DNA of 64,000 nucleotides from an uncultured Methylococcaceae bacterium (GTDB lineage Bacteria > Pseudomonadota > Gammaproteobacteria > Methylococcales > Methylomonadaceae): NCBI GenBank assembly GCA_903938485.1, contig CAJADF010000040.1, positions 1 to 64,000 of the forward strand, given 5' to 3'. Below the pieces are notes generated by a model. It did no database searches, was not told the origin of the DNA, and saw only the letters and a program-made list of their open reading frames with translations. Made by a program: the position numbers and the translations under genes. Below, in pieces: positions 19,189-30,890 of the stretch; positions within the stretch are counted from its first letter, which is position 1; every line of letters starts with the position of its first letter.

Positions 19189-20325
19189 TTATAGCTTTTC
19201 TTTAAAAGGTAAATAACTTACCGCGTTTTCCTTATATTGCTGTATTGCAATTTTTTCTCGTTGTAAAAATCGTGTAATTGCATCGGCAAAGCCAGTGTCC
19301 TTTATCCAATGTGCTGAATACGTGGTTACAGGTTCGAAGCCACGGGCTATTTTATGTTCGCCTTGTGCGCCAGAATCAAAACGTTTCAGCTGGTTTTCTA
19401 TACAATAATCTATGCCTTGATAGTAGCAAGTTTCAAAATGTAGACTGTGATATTCTTCGTAACAGCCCCAGTAGCGGCCGTATAAAGTATCTGAACCTAA
19501 AAAACTTAAGGCAGCCGCAACAGGTCTTTGATCATTTAAGGCGAAGACCAATAATAATTGCTCACCCATTGTTCTGGCTATATTTAAAAAGAACTCTAGC
19601 GTTAAATAGGGCTCTGAGCCTTTTTTTAAATAAGTCATCGTATAGAAATTAAAGAACGTTTCCCATTGCGTCGAAGAGGCTTCTGCGCCATTGAATTGAA
19701 CTAATTTAACGCCTTGTTCAGCAATTCTTTTGCGTTCACGTTTGATCATCTTGCGTTTGTTGGCTGTTAACGCGGATAAGAAGTCATCAAAGTTTTGGTA
19801 GTCTCTATTAAACCATTGAAACTGTACGCCCTCACGAATTTGAATATTTAGAGATTTGAATAATTCGACTTGTTCATCTAAAGGAAATAAGCAATGCCAA
19901 GAGGAAATATTTTGGGCATTAGTTAATTCTTGAATTGTAGATATAAAAAGTTTATTAATTTCAATAAGGTTATAGCCGGTATTAACACAAATCCTAGGTC
20001 CTTGGCAGGGTGTAAATGGAATGGCTGTTAAGTATTTAGGGTAGTAGTCTATGCCATTTTGTTGATAAGCTGAGGCCCATTGGTGATCAAATACGTATTC
20101 CCCCCACGAATGAGCTTTAACGTATAAGGGCATAAAAGCAATGATCTCTTCGTCATTAGTTATAATGAGATGTGCTGGTAACCAGCCAGTTTCTTTAGAT
20201 ACGGCTGAAGTGTGTTCAAGTGCTGCTAAAAACTCATGCCTTAAAAATGGGTAATCTATGCCTGCGAGACTATTTAAAGCTGGGGCATCAATATCTGAAA
20301 TACTTGAAATTTGTCTAATTTCCAT
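19189..20325 (-). CDS. GNAT-like/FemAB-like protein (DUF482)
   Basis: PFLRHEFLAALE, GWLPAHLII, FLSALTANKRKMIKRERKRI, GRYWGCYEEYHSLHFETCYYQGIDYCIE. Confidence 0.88.
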   Translation of the reverse strand: MEIRQISSISDIDAPALNSLAGIDYPFLRHEFLAALEHTSAVSKETGWLPAHLIITNDEEIIAFMPLYVKAHSWGEYVFDHQWASAYQQNGIDYYPKYLTAIPFTPCQGPRICVNTGYNLIEINKLFISTIQELTNAQNISSWHCLFPLDEQVELFKSLNIQIREGVQFQWFNRDYQNFDDFLSALTANKRKMIKRERKRIAEQGVKLVQFNGAEASSTQWETFFNFYTMTYLKKGSEPYLTLEFFLNIARTMGEQLLLVFALNDQRPVAAALSFLGSDTLYGRYWGCYEEYHSLHFETCYYQGIDYCIENQLKRFDSGAQGEHKIARGFEPVTTYSAHWIKDTGFADAITRFLQREKIAIQQYKENAVSYLPFKEKL

Positions 20326-20524
20326 TGAAATAAATCGACAAGCTAAAAAGTTAGCATAACACTACTTATTAAAGTGACAATTAATTATTGGCTTTAAGTA
20401 AAAAAAATTATAGAATTTTTTTGAAAAAATGCTATAACGACACAAGGCAAAAATAATGTGCTTTAAGGCATAGGCTCACATAATAAAAATAAACTAATAA
20501 TCATAATAATAGGTAAATAAGCTA

Positions 20525-20998
20525 ATGCGTAACAAATTTTTAAGTCTAGGTTTAATAGTGTTATCAATGTCATCAGCTTCAGTTTATGCTGAAGTTTTAA
20601 CAAAAGACGCAATACCTGCTGCTGTTTTAGACCAGTTTTATAAAAAACATCCCAATGCTTTAGATATCATAGCGGAGAAAAAAACGCACTTTAAACAACC
20701 TTTAATTCAAATTAGCTATAATGAAGAAAAAGATAAAGAGAGATTCATTGCTTTATACAGAACTAACGGTCGTATTTTTGTTAGTGCTGATGATGTAACA
20801 ACAGCAAACTTAATGCCGGCAGTAGCACATGATAATTTAAAAGCAATTTTTAATACATTCGCTATCAAAAAAGCCATTTTAGTAGTCAACCCTAATGGTG
20901 TGGGTGAAGATTACGATTTATTAATTAATGCTTCAGGCGTTGATTGGAATGTAGTGGTAGATTACAAAGGTAATATTATTCAGAAAGAGCGCAATTAA
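20525..20998 (+). CDS. Secreted small protein, possible PepSY-like/beta-lactamase-inhibitor-like fold
   Basis: Signal peptide ending SASVYAE; AIPAAVLDQFYKKHPNA...; tandem beta-rich pattern. Confidence 0.5.
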   Translation: MRNKFLSLGLIVLSMSSASVYAEVLTKDAIPAAVLDQFYKKHPNALDIIAEKKTHFKQPLIQISYNEEKDKERFIALYRTNGRIFVSADDVTTANLMPAVAHDNLKAIFNTFAIKKAILVVNPNGVGEDYDLLINASGVDWNVVVDYKGNIIQKERN

Positions 20999-21112
20999 AT
21001 TATGATGTATGGTTTAAGGTATAAAGCACAAACTTTATACCTTTCTTGTTGTTGTTTGATTTGCTTGCGTATAAAAATTTAAATTTTTACATAACAACAA
21101 CTGGAAATTAAG

Positions 21113-21490
21113 ATGGTAAAAAAAAATAGTAGGCCTATTTCTCCTCATCTACAAGTCTATCGATTACCTTTAACAGGCATCATTTCAATTACCCATCGTA
21201 TGACAGGAGTCATGTTATCGGTTGGTTTAATCTTTTTTGTTTACTTACTTAACGTTATATTGGCAGGCTCGGGATCATATTTAGCCATGCAAGATTTTAT
21301 GAACCATGGGTTTTTTAAGTTCATGTATTGGGGCTTTATTTACGCACTGCTTTTTCATTGTTGTCATGGCTTTAGGCATCTGATATGGGATACAGGCAAG
21401 GGGTTTGGACGTGAGACGCTCAATCAATTCGCTATGATAGAATTATTAGTGTCTTTGATGGTTACCTTAATAATATTTCTTTTTGTTTAA
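21113..21490 (+). CDS. sdhC: Succinate dehydrogenase cytochrome b556 subunit
   Basis: RPISPHLQVYRLPLTGIISITHRMTGV; HGFRHLIWDTGKG. Confidence 0.95.
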   Translation: MVKKNSRPISPHLQVYRLPLTGIISITHRMTGVMLSVGLIFFVYLLNVILAGSGSYLAMQDFMNHGFFKFMYWGFIYALLFHCCHGFRHLIWDTGKGFGRETLNQFAMIELLVSLMVTLIIFLFV

Positions 21491-21504
21491 TTAAAAGGCC
21501 CTTT

Positions 21505-21885
21505 ATGCAATACAGATCTCCCTTAGCAAATGTGCGTGGTTTGGGTTCTGCTAAAACAGGACTTTTTCATTGGTGGATGCAGCGTATTACAGCGGTCACT
21601 TTAATTCCTTTATCTTTTTGGCTAATTATTTTTTTAGATTTGAGTTTACATGCAACTTGGCGGGATACGGTTGCTTGGTTAACTTCGCCTTTAAATACCT
21701 TATGCATCGTCGCTTGGATACTTGCCGTTTTTTATCATGCCGCCTTGGGTTTGCAGGTGGTCATTGAAGACTATGTGGCTAGGGAATCAGCAAAAATCAT
21801 TGCAGTCTGGACAGTCAATTTAGTTTTTATATTTTTAGCATTGGCTGCATTAATTGCCGTGTTTCGTATTATATCAATAGGATAA
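21505..21885 (+). CDS. sdhD: Succinate dehydrogenase membrane anchor subunit
   Basis: RSPLANVRGLGSAKTGLFHWWMQRITAV; HAALGLQVVIEDYV. Confidence 0.95.
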   Translation: MQYRSPLANVRGLGSAKTGLFHWWMQRITAVTLIPLSFWLIIFLDLSLHATWRDTVAWLTSPLNTLCIVAWILAVFYHAALGLQVVIEDYVARESAKIIAVWTVNLVFIFLALAALIAVFRIISIG

Positions 21886-21888
21886 TTC

Positions 21889-23673
21889 ATGCCGGCAGAC
21901 TATAAAATTATTGAGCATTCTTACGATGTCGTCGTTGTAGGGGCGGGTGGTGCCGGTCTCCGTGCAACATTTGGAATGGCAGAGAAAGGTTTAAAAACGG
22001 CTTGTTTAACTAAAGTATTTCCGACCCGTAGTCATACCGTAGCGGCACAAGGGGGTATTAGTGCCGCCTTAGGTAATATGGGTGAAGATGACTGGCGTTT
22101 TCATATGTACGACACCATCAAAGGCTCTGACTGGCTAGGCGATCAAGATGCTATTGAATATATGTGTCGTGAAGCTATTCCCGCGGTTATAGAGCTTGAA
22201 CATTATGGCGTGCCATTCTCTAGAACAGAAGACGGAAAAATTTATCAAAGAGCCTTTGGCGGCATGACTACCCATTATGGTAAAGGCCAAGCTCAAAGAA
22301 CCTGTGCTGCAGCGGATAAAACCGGGCATGCCATATTGCATACTTTGTATCAGCAAGCATTAAAACATAATGCAGAGTTTTTTGTTGAATACATCGTACT
22401 CGATTTAATCATGGAAAATGGCGAATGCCGTGGGGTGTTAGCATGGTGTTTAGACGATGGTTCTCTGCATTTATTTAAAGCCCATGTGACTGTGTTGGCA
22501 ACAGGCGGTTATGGTCGAAGCTATTTTTCTTGTACCTCTGCACATACGGTTACCGGTGATGGGAACGCAATGGTTTTACGTGCAGGTCTACCTTTACAAG
22601 ATATGGAATTTATCCAATTTCATCCCACCGGTATTTATGGCTCAGGTTGTTTGATTACCGAAGGCGTAAGAGGTGAAGGTGGTTATTTAACCAACTCGGA
22701 AGGGGAGCGATTTATGGAAAGATACGCCCCGCATGCAAAAGACTTAGCCTCACGCGATGTGGTCAGTCGTGCGATGACCATTGAGATACAAGAGGGTCGG
22801 GGCGTAGGTAAGGATAAAGATCATATTTATTTACATATCGAACATTTAGACCCTGCCTTAATCAACGAACGCTTACCCGGCATTGCAGAAACCTCTAAAA
22901 TATTTGCGGGTGTAGATGTTACCAAAGAACCTATCCCCGTTTTACCGACTGTGCATTACAACATGGGAGGTATTCCCACTAACTATAAAGCCGAAGTAGT
23001 GACCTTAGAAGAGGGTAATCCCGATAAAGTCGTACCCGGTTTAATGGCGATTGGGGAAGCGGCGTGTGTATCTGTACATGGTGCTAATCGTTTAGGTTCA
23101 AACTCGTTATTAGATTTAGTGGTATTTGGTCGATCAGCGGCGATTCGATGTGCTGAATTGATTAAACCGGGTACAGCTCAAAAACCTTTGGCGAAAGATG
23201 CGTGTGATAAAGCCTTAGCACGTTTTGATAAGATTCGAAATGCTAATGGCCCTAGAAGCACCTCTGATATTCGATTGAGTATGCAAAAAACCATGCAGAC
23301 TAAAGCGGCTGTCTTTAGAACTAAAGCGACCTTGGATGAAGGTATTGCCGCCATGGCCGATATTAAAAGATCATTTTCTGAAGTGGGCATAAAAGATAAA
23401 TCACTTATTTGGAATACAGATTTAGTCGAAACATTAGAGTTAGATAATCTGTTATGCCAAGCCAATGTCACCATTAATGCGGCCGGTAATCGACATGAAA
23501 GTCGGGGTGGGCATGCCAGAGAAGATTATCCCTTGCGTGATGATGATCAGTGGTTAAAGCACACTTTAACGTGGATGGACGGGGATGGGGTTAAAATTGA
23601 TTATCGACCGGTGCATTTATACACCTTAACAGACGAAGTAGCGGCTATCCCACCTAAAGAGAGGGTTTACTAA
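21889..23673 (+). CDS. sdhA: Succinate dehydrogenase flavoprotein subunit
   Basis: [50 protein letters not shown]. Confidence 0.98.
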   Translation: MPADYKIIEHSYDVVVVGAGGAGLRATFGMAEKGLKTACLTKVFPTRSHTVAAQGGISAALGNMGEDDWRFHMYDTIKGSDWLGDQDAIEYMCREAIPAVIELEHYGVPFSRTEDGKIYQRAFGGMTTHYGKGQAQRTCAAADKTGHAILHTLYQQALKHNAEFFVEYIVLDLIMENGECRGVLAWCLDDGSLHLFKAHVTVLATGGYGRSYFSCTSAHTVTGDGNAMVLRAGLPLQDMEFIQFHPTGIYGSGCLITEGVRGEGGYLTNSEGERFMERYAPHAKDLASRDVVSRAMTIEIQEGRGVGKDKDHIYLHIEHLDPALINERLPGIAETSKIFAGVDVTKEPIPVLPTVHYNMGGIPTNYKAEVVTLEEGNPDKVVPGLMAIGEAACVSVHGANRLGSNSLLDLVVFGRSAAIRCAELIKPGTAQKPLAKDACDKALARFDKIRNANGPRSTSDIRLSMQKTMQTKAAVFRTKATLDEGIAAMADIKRSFSEVGIKDKSLIWNTDLVETLELDNLLCQANVTINAAGNRHESRGGHAREDYPLRDDDQWLKHTLTWMDGDGVKIDYRPVHLYTLTDEVAAIPPKERVY

Positions 23674-24458
23674 TGGCAGAGTTCACCTTACCTAAAAATT
23701 CAACCTTAATTAAGGGTAATACCTACAAGGCTTCAGAAGCGGCTACGAATGTACGTCGATTTGAAGTGTATCGCTGGGACCCAGAGACACAAGAAAATCC
23801 TCGTATTGATATCTATGAGTTAGATATGGATGACTGCGGTCCTATGGTGTTGGATGCTATTCTCAAAATCAAAAATGATATTGATACCAGCTTAACGTTT
23901 AGACGTTCATGCAGAGAAGGCGTATGTGGTTCTTGTGCAATGAATGTTAATGGTAAAAATACCTTGGTGTGTACAAAAGCGATTGATGCTTATCCAGACA
24001 CTATAAAAATATTCCCTTTACCTCATATGGCCGTTGTAAAAGACTTAGTGCCGGATATGACTCATTTTTATGCGCAATATGCCTCAATCAAACCGTGGAT
24101 AGAAACACAAACGCCAGCGCCGTCAGATACTGAACGCTTACAAAGTAAAGAAGATCGAGAAGTATTAGATGGTTTATATGAATGTGTTTTATGCGCATGT
24201 TGCTCAACAAGTTGTCCAAGTTATTGGTGGAATGGCGAGCGTTATTTAGGGCCTGCTGTCTTATTGCAAGCGTATCGATGGTTAGTGGATAGTCGTGATG
24301 AAAATACCGGAGAGCGACTTGATGAATTAGAAGATCCTTTTAAATTATATCGTTGTCATACGATTATGAATTGTACGGATACGTGTCCCAAAGGTTTGAA
24401 TCCAGCCAAAGCCATTGCAGAAACCAAAAAGCTCTTAGTACAAAGAAAATTGGGTTAA
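23673..24458 (+). CDS. sdhB: Succinate dehydrogenase iron-sulfur subunit
   Basis: [39 protein letters not shown]. Confidence 0.98.
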   Translation: MAEFTLPKNSTLIKGNTYKASEAATNVRRFEVYRWDPETQENPRIDIYELDMDDCGPMVLDAILKIKNDIDTSLTFRRSCREGVCGSCAMNVNGKNTLVCTKAIDAYPDTIKIFPLPHMAVVKDLVPDMTHFYAQYASIKPWIETQTPAPSDTERLQSKEDREVLDGLYECVLCACCSTSCPSYWWNGERYLGPAVLLQAYRWLVDSRDENTGERLDELEDPFKLYRCHTIMNCTDTCPKGLNPAKAIAETKKLLVQRKLG

Positions 24459-24649
24459 TGCAAGAACTTGCTAAACTTAAATGGCAGTGCAGGAGAGGCA
24501 CTAAAGAGTTAGATTTACTTTTAATGGATTATTTGGAAACCCGTTATCCAACATCCTCTCCACAAAAGAAATCCCAATTTATTCAGCTATTAGCATTAGA
24601 AGATGATGAGCTAATGGCTGTGTTAATGGATTTTATCAATACGGTTTAA
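24458..24649 (+). CDS. sdhE: FAD assembly factor SdhE
   Basis: [30 protein letters not shown] overlaps sdhB stop by 1 nt (taATG). Confidence 0.9.
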   Translation: MQELAKLKWQCRRGTKELDLLLMDYLETRYPTSSPQKKSQFIQLLALEDDELMAVLMDFINTV

Positions 24650-24760
24650 ATTCTTATTCATAAATGGCTATGCTAATATAGCACTCCAAATAAAATGATC
24701 GCATGGGTTTAAATATAAGCCCTTTTGTGTCGAGATTGATCAACAAAAATTAAGGTTACT

Positions 24761-25351
24761 ATGGAAGAGCTATTTTTAGAATTGCTTAAGGAATATGGTT
24801 ATGTCATTTTGTACCTTTGGGGCATTCTTGAAGGTGAAATGGGCCTCATTATGGGAGGCATCCTGTCTCATACAGGAGATCTGCAATACTTAATGACCAT
24901 ATTTGTGGCTGGATTAGGTGGCTTTACCGGCGATCAGATTTATTTTTATGTGGGTCGATTTAATAAAGGCTATATACAGCGCAAACTTCAAAAACAACGT
25001 CTTAAATTTGCCATCGCACATTTGTTGTTAAAGAAATATGGTTGGCCTATTATTTTTGTTCAGCGTTACATGTATGGACTTCGTACAGTAATTCCTATGT
25101 CAATTGGCATCACTAAATACTCGGCCAAAAAATTCGCTATCATTAATCTTTTAAGCGCTTGGGTTTGGGCGGCAATTACTGTGACGCCTGCTTACTTTTA
25201 TGGTGCAGAGATTTTAGAGTTATTGGGTTACGCAAAAGCCCATTGGTATTTTGCTTTACCCATTGCCGGTGGATTTCTGTACGGCTTGTATTACTACTTC
25301 AATAAACTTGAGATGTATTTCTTAGAGAAGAGAAAAGCACGCTTCCAATAG
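24761..25351 (+). CDS. DedA/SNARE-associated family membrane protein
   Basis: LWGILEGEMGLIMGG...GGFTGDQIYFYVGRF; FVQRYMYGLRTVIPMSIGI. Confidence 0.88.
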   Translation: MEELFLELLKEYGYVILYLWGILEGEMGLIMGGILSHTGDLQYLMTIFVAGLGGFTGDQIYFYVGRFNKGYIQRKLQKQRLKFAIAHLLLKKYGWPIIFVQRYMYGLRTVIPMSIGITKYSAKKFAIINLLSAWVWAAITVTPAYFYGAEILELLGYAKAHWYFALPIAGGFLYGLYYYFNKLEMYFLEKRKARFQ

Positions 25352-25389
25352 TTGCTTTCAGTCATAAGAAAACATCTCTAGACAAAAAA

Positions 25390-25418
25390 GCCTTACATGA
25401 AGATGTAAGGCTTTTTTT
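25390..25418. terminator. Bidirectional intrinsic terminator between dedA and nadB
   Basis: AAAAAA GCCTTACAT gaag ATGTAAGGC TTTTTTT; perfect 9-bp stem with T tracts on both strands. Confidence 0.92.
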
Positions 25419-25466
25419 ATGTCTAAATAAGTTGATTAATAAACCGATGGTTTTGGTATTAAAAGT

Positions 25467-27068
25467 CTAGGGTTTAAGAATGGTATTGGCGGGTGGTTTA
25501 GTATTATCGGTTTCAGGATAATCTAATGTGTAATGTAGACCACGACTTTCTTTGCGTTGTAACGCACAGCGGATGATTAATTCCGCCACAATCACTAGAT
25601 TACGTAACTCCAATAAGTCGCTGGTTACTCTAAAGTTACTGTAATAATCAGCAATTTCTTTTTTCAGTAATTTAACGCGGTTAAGCGCACGCATTAAACG
25701 TTTATCGGTTCTAACTATTCCAACATAGTCCCACATGAAATGCCTTAGTTCATTCCAGTTATGAGATACCACCACTTCTTCATCGGAATCACTTACTTGA
25801 GACTCATCCCAATCCGGTATGGTGCATGTGATTTGGATATCTGGAAGTTTTTCTAATATGTTTTCACTGGCGCGTTCTGCAAAAACTAAACATTCTAGTA
25901 AAGAATTGCTGGCCATGCGATTGGCGCCATGTAAACCAGTACAGGCCACTTCCCCAACTGCATATAGATTATCAATATCGGTACGAGCATAGTTATCGGT
26001 AACAACGCCACCGCAGGTGTAATGAGCAGCCGGCACAACAGGAATGGGTTGTTTTGTGATGTCAATATCAAATTCAAGACATTGTTGATAGATGGTAGGA
26101 AAGTGTTCTTTAATAAATTCTGCGGGTTTATGGCTAATATCAAGGTAGACGCATTCTATACCACGTTTTTTCATTTCATGATCTATGGCTCTAGCTACAA
26201 TATCCCTAGGCGCTAATTCGCCACGCTCATCAAATTTATGCATAAAAGACGAGCCATCACCTAGCACTAATTTACCACCTTCACCTCTTAATGCTTCGCT
26301 GATTAAAAAATTGCGGGCTTCAGGGTGATAAAGGCAAGTGGGGTGAAATTGCATAAATTCCATATTGCTCACTTGGCAACCTGCCCGCCAAGCTAAAGCT
26401 ATGCCATCACCAGTTGAGCTGTGTGGATTAGTGCTATAATTGTATGCCATATTAGCGCCGCCCGTAGCCAATACCACGACTTTAGCTTTAATGGTTTTGA
26501 CATGGTTAGATTCTGAATCTAAAACATAAGCCCCAATGACTTGTTTTTTGTTAATATCCTTTTGTTTTTGGGTGATTAACTCAATAACACTGTGGTCTTC
26601 TAATAAATCAATATTAGTGTGTTCTTTCGCTCTTTCAATTAATGACAATGATACGGCTTTACCGGTAGCATCAGCAGAGTGGACAATTCGACGATGCGAG
26701 TGACCACCTTCTCGGTTTAAATGTAGTTGGATTTCACCTGCTAAATTTTGTTCTTCGGTAAAAACGACACCTTGTTCTAATAACCATTCTATGGAACTTT
26801 TACCATGAGCTACTGTCAGTCTTACAATGTCTGGGTCACACAGTCCAGCTCCGGCATCAAGCGTATCGGCGATATGAGATTCTAAAGAATCACCTTCATC
26901 AAATACTGCAGAAATGCCACCTTGAGCGTAGTAGGTGCTGGATGAGGTGAGTGCAAATTTAGATAAAACTGCGATGTTGTTGATTTGCTCTGCAAGTCTA
27001 AGCGCTAAACTAAGACCTGCTCCACCACTGCCAATGATAAGAACGTCATAATTTATTGAGTTGGGCAT
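25467..27068 (-). CDS. nadB: L-aspartate oxidase
   Basis: [40 protein letters not shown]; likely start at internal ATG 27068 ([13 protein letters not shown]). Confidence 0.94.
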   Translation of the reverse strand: MPNSINYDVLIIGSGGAGLSLALRLAEQINNIAVLSKFALTSSSTYYAQGGISAVFDEGDSLESHIADTLDAGAGLCDPDIVRLTVAHGKSSIEWLLEQGVVFTEEQNLAGEIQLHLNREGGHSHRRIVHSADATGKAVSLSLIERAKEHTNIDLLEDHSVIELITQKQKDINKKQVIGAYVLDSESNHVKTIKAKVVVLATGGANMAYNYSTNPHSSTGDGIALAWRAGCQVSNMEFMQFHPTCLYHPEARNFLISEALRGEGGKLVLGDGSSFMHKFDERGELAPRDIVARAIDHEMKKRGIECVYLDISHKPAEFIKEHFPTIYQQCLEFDIDITKQPIPVVPAAHYTCGGVVTDNYARTDIDNLYAVGEVACTGLHGANRMASNSLLECLVFAERASENILEKLPDIQITCTIPDWDESQVSDSDEEVVVSHNWNELRHFMWDYVGIVRTDKRLMRALNRVKLLKKEIADYYSNFRVTSDLLELRNLVIVAELIIRCALQRKESRGLHYTLDYPETDNTKPPANTILKP

Positions 27069-27204
27069 ATTTATAATTGTTGTAGAGTTGTAGCTTAGTC
27101 GAACGTGATTAGGGATAATAACGCTTTTTATAGCGATAACACAATTTTGTATTGCAAAGAACTTTATGAAATTGTTTTTGTCCATTAGTTTATGAAGAGT
27201 TTCA

Positions 27205-27792
27205 GTGGCCCAACATATTAAATTTAGTGAACAATCAGACGAAGATTTGGTAACGCTTGTTCAGCAGGGTAATAAATCGGCATTTGATTTTTTGGTGCTT
27301 AAATATCAGCACAGAATAGTACAATTGGTTAATGGCTATGTTAAAGACACTTCTGAAGCGCAAGACGTGGCTCAAGAGTCGTTTATTAAGGCTTATCGTG
27401 CTTTAGGAAGCTTTAGAGGGGACGCCGCTTTTTATACTTGGCTGTATAGAATTGCAATTAATACGGCAAAAAATTATTGCTTAGCAAAATCTAGACGTAG
27501 TGCATCTCAAGAAGTTGACATACAAGACGCTGAAGCCATAGAGCATGCGCCGCAATTACATGGATTAGAATCGCCTGAGCGGTTGTTATTAACTCAAGAA
27601 ATTATGGATACCATTAAAACAGCTTTAGCCACATTGCCAGAAGAAATGCGTGTAGCCATTGAGTTGCGTGAATTTGATGGTTTAAGTTATGAAGAAATTG
27701 CAGAGGCAATGGATTGTCCAGTGGGTACGGTACGTTCGCGCATTTTCAGGGCGCGGGCAACAATCGATAATATGATAAATCCTTTGTTATAA
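27205..27792 (+). CDS. rpoE: RNA polymerase sigma factor RpoE/AlgU
   Basis: [50 protein letters not shown]; divergent from nadB. Confidence 0.95.
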   Translation: MAQHIKFSEQSDEDLVTLVQQGNKSAFDFLVLKYQHRIVQLVNGYVKDTSEAQDVAQESFIKAYRALGSFRGDAAFYTWLYRIAINTAKNYCLAKSRRSASQEVDIQDAEAIEHAPQLHGLESPERLLLTQEIMDTIKTALATLPEEMRVAIELREFDGLSYEEIAEAMDCPVGTVRSRIFRARATIDNMINPLL

Positions 27793-27805
27793 CTGGGAGA
27801 TCTTG

Positions 27806-28369
27806 ATGAATGAAGAATTAAATCAAAAACTGTCTCTATATATTGATAACGAATTAGAGGCTAAAGAGCTATTAGCGTTTAAAAAAGAGTTGCTACAAAA
27901 TTCTGATTTGCAAGCGCGATTAAAGCGTTATCAGTTAATTGGCAAAGGCATTAAGTCTGCCTCAAATGTCGTTTCAAGTGCAGGATTTTTAGAGTCAATA
28001 AAAGTTCAGTTAGAACAAGAACCTATTTATTTATTGCCAAAACAAAAAACGAAGCAAAAATACTATAAGCAATTAGCTTTAGCGGCTTCTATTATGACAG
28101 TAGCCGTAATATCGGCGTATTCAGTTAAGTTTATTCAACAAGGCCCTCAAGAAATTGCGGTGTTGCAAGAAGCTAAAAATGCAGCCGCAAAAACGCCGGT
28201 TGACAAAATGGTGGCGGATAAAACACAACCAAATTCGTCGTCCACATTTGAGTATCCTTTAAATAAACAAATTAATGATTATTTGCAGGCTCATAATGAT
28301 GGTTTAAAGACCACTCCTGACTTAACTTATCAGCCTTATACTCAGTTAAGTTCATATAATCAGCGATAA
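27806..28369 (+). CDS. rseA: Anti-sigma E factor RseA/MucA-like
   Basis: N-terminal RseA-type domain (NQKLSLYIDNELEAKELLAF), one TM segment; directly downstream of rpoE. Confidence 0.85.
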   Translation: MNEELNQKLSLYIDNELEAKELLAFKKELLQNSDLQARLKRYQLIGKGIKSASNVVSSAGFLESIKVQLEQEPIYLLPKQKTKQKYYKQLALAASIMTVAVISAYSVKFIQQGPQEIAVLQEAKNAAAKTPVDKMVADKTQPNSSSTFEYPLNKQINDYLQAHNDGLKTTPDLTYQPYTQLSSYNQR

Positions 28370-28405
28370 CTATAAGTTTTATTTATCTTTATTAATGGAG
28401 TTTTT

Positions 28406-29818
28406 ATGTTTAAGAAATTAGGATGGAGTGTTTTTCTAATATTTCTATTTAATCAAAATGGTTTTGCACAATTGCCTGATTTTACCCAAATGGTAAAAAC
28501 CAATGGTGTAGCAGTTGTTAACATTAGTACGACTCAAAAAACCAAATCCGAATTACCCGATGCTCAAAAACAACCGCCATTGCCTGAGGGTATGCCACCA
28601 GAGATGGAAGAGTTGTTTAAACATTTTTATAATAATCCAGATGGTGGTAATGGCGGAGGTAACGGCGGAGAAGCTCAGTCATTAGGTTCTGGTTTTATTA
28701 TCTCTAAAGATGGTTATGTATTAACCAATCACCACGTTGTAAAAGACGCGGATGAAATTATTGTTAAATTTTCAGATAGACGAGAATTAGTGGCCAAATT
28801 AATTGGTTCAGATGAGCGTACTGATGTAGCTGTTTTAAAAGTAGACGCTAATGATTTACCTGCTGTGTCTATTGGTGATCCTAATAAACTGCAAGTGGGT
28901 GAGTGGGTTTTAGCGATTGGTTCTCCGTTTGGTTTTGAGCAATCGGTTACTGCAGGTATTGTTAGCGCCAAAGGCCGTAGTTTACCTGGTGGGAATTATG
29001 TGCCTTTTATACAAACGGATGTGGCCATTAATCCAGGCAATTCAGGTGGCCCATTATTTAACATGGAAGGTCAAGTTGTCGGTATCAACTCACAAATTTA
29101 TAGCCGTACAGGTGGTTTCATGGGGCTATCATTCTCTATACCCATGGATGTGGTAATGAATGTAGTTAATCAAATTAAATCTAATGGCAAAGCTGCTCAT
29201 GGTTGGTTAGGCGTGCAAATTCAGGATGTAACGCGTGAACTTGCCGAATCATTTGGGATGAAAAAACCACAAGGGGCTTTAGTTTCAAAGATTATGCCAG
29301 GTAGTCCAGCAGAAAAAGCAGCCATACAAATTGGTGACATTATTATTGAATTTAATGGTTTATCTATCGATAAATCAGGTGATTTACCGCCAATGGTGGG
29401 TATGACGCCTATTAATGATAAAGCAACCCTTAAGATATTACGCCAAGGTTCTGAAAAAACAGTAAATTTTGATATTGGTTTACTTCCAGACCAAGCGGGT
29501 AAAGTGGAACCTAATAAAGTTGAAAAAGCAAAAGTAGCTGATCGCATTGGTTTAACTGTTTCTGATTTGAAACCGGAAGAAAAAGAAGCCTTACAAATTA
29601 CTAAAGGTGGTGTATTGGTTCAAATTGTTGCTAATGGTGCCGCTAAAAATGCTGGGATTTTACAAGGTGATGTTATCTTACGTATTGCTAATGTAGTAAT
29701 TTCTGATGTGGCAAGTTTTGAGAAAGCCGTAAAAGATATTCCGGTGGGTAAATCAGTGGCTTTATTGATTCAGCGACGAGGAAGTCCCGCTTTTATAGCG
29801 CTTAAAATAGATAAGTAG
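28406..29818 (+). CDS. degP: DegP/DegQ (MucD)-type periplasmic serine endoprotease
   Basis: GSGFIISKDGYVLTNHHVV; RTDVAVLKVD; INPGNSGGPLFN; two PDZ domains. Confidence 0.95.
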   Translation: MFKKLGWSVFLIFLFNQNGFAQLPDFTQMVKTNGVAVVNISTTQKTKSELPDAQKQPPLPEGMPPEMEELFKHFYNNPDGGNGGGNGGEAQSLGSGFIISKDGYVLTNHHVVKDADEIIVKFSDRRELVAKLIGSDERTDVAVLKVDANDLPAVSIGDPNKLQVGEWVLAIGSPFGFEQSVTAGIVSAKGRSLPGGNYVPFIQTDVAINPGNSGGPLFNMEGQVVGINSQIYSRTGGFMGLSFSIPMDVVMNVVNQIKSNGKAAHGWLGVQIQDVTRELAESFGMKKPQGALVSKIMPGSPAEKAAIQIGDIIIEFNGLSIDKSGDLPPMVGMTPINDKATLKILRQGSEKTVNFDIGLLPDQAGKVEPNKVEKAKVADRIGLTVSDLKPEEKEALQITKGGVLVQIVANGAAKNAGILQGDVILRIANVVISDVASFEKAVKDIPVGKSVALLIQRRGSPAFIALKIDK

Positions 29819-29842
29819 TTTTATTAAGTCGATTAAAAAACT

Positions 29843-29873
29843 AAAGCCCTACACCAAAGTGTGGGGCTTTTTG
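29843..29873 (+). terminator. Intrinsic terminator after degP
   Basis: AAAGCCCTACAC caaa GTGTGGGGCTTTTT stem-loop with T tract. Confidence 0.88.
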
Positions 29874-29956
29874 CTGTAAACATTCCACAGTTTTGCTTAT
29901 TTAGTTTAAAATCGTCGGACTTATTTGGCACCGATTTTTTTAAGATAAATAATAAA

Positions 29957-30889
29957 ATGCAAACCCCTGCAAGTGAAATCATATCCACCTTATCAACCGT
30001 TCGAGATTATATTCGTTGGGCATCAAGTCGTTTTACAGAAGCGCAAATAAGCTTTGGTCAGGGCACTGTTGCTGCACTGGATGAAGCTGCAGCTTTAGTA
30101 TTATTTACGCTGCATCAGCCTTATAACTTATCTGAAGAGTATTTTGATTGTGTGTTAACCCTTCAAGAGCGCCAAGCCGTCATTGATATTGTTGATAGAC
30201 GCATTAATGATAGAATTCCGGCCGCGTATTTAACCAACGAATCTATTTTTGCGGGTTTGTCTTTTTATGTAGATTCTAGAGTATTAGTGCCTAGGTCACC
30301 TATTGCCGAACTCATTGAACAACGCTTTGCGCCTTGGGTAGAAGAAGAGAGCGTAACGCGCATTTTAGATTTATGTACGGGTAGTGCCTGCATTGCCTGT
30401 GCTTGTGCTTATGCTTTTCCCCAGGCTTGGGTCGATGCAGTTGATTTATCTGCAGATGCCTTGGCTGTCGCTGAGATTAATGTTCAAAATCATCAATTAG
30501 AAGATTCGGTGACTTTATATCAATCCGATTTATTTACCGATTTAATTGTTCACCCCTACGATATTATTGTTAGCAATCCACCTTATGTCGCTCAGCAAGA
30601 ATGGGAACAGTTGCCACAAGAATATCATTTGGAACCTGATATGGCCTTTAAAGGGGGCGTGACGGGTTTAGATTTAGTGATACGCATTCTGGTAGATGCT
30701 AATGCGTATTTAGCAGAGCAGGGCATTTTAGTAGTTGAAGTAGGTAGCAGTGCCCAAACATTACAAGATACTTTCCCAGATGTGCCGTTTTATTGGTTAA
30801 CCTTTGAAAGAGGCGGAGATGGTGTGTTCTTATTAACAGCAGAACAAGTTGATCATTATCACGAATTATTTTTAGCGGCTTTAGGTTAA
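29957..30889 (+). CDS. prmB: 50S ribosomal protein L3 N(5)-glutamine methyltransferase
   Basis: [46 protein letters not shown]; next to aroC; start at ATG 29957. Confidence 0.93.
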   Translation: MQTPASEIISTLSTVRDYIRWASSRFTEAQISFGQGTVAALDEAAALVLFTLHQPYNLSEEYFDCVLTLQERQAVIDIVDRRINDRIPAAYLTNESIFAGLSFYVDSRVLVPRSPIAELIEQRFAPWVEEESVTRILDLCTGSACIACACAYAFPQAWVDAVDLSADALAVAEINVQNHQLEDSVTLYQSDLFTDLIVHPYDIIVSNPPYVAQQEWEQLPQEYHLEPDMAFKGGVTGLDLVIRILVDANAYLAEQGILVVEVGSSAQTLQDTFPDVPFYWLTFERGGDGVFLLTAEQVDHYHELFLAALG

Positions 30890-30890
30890 T

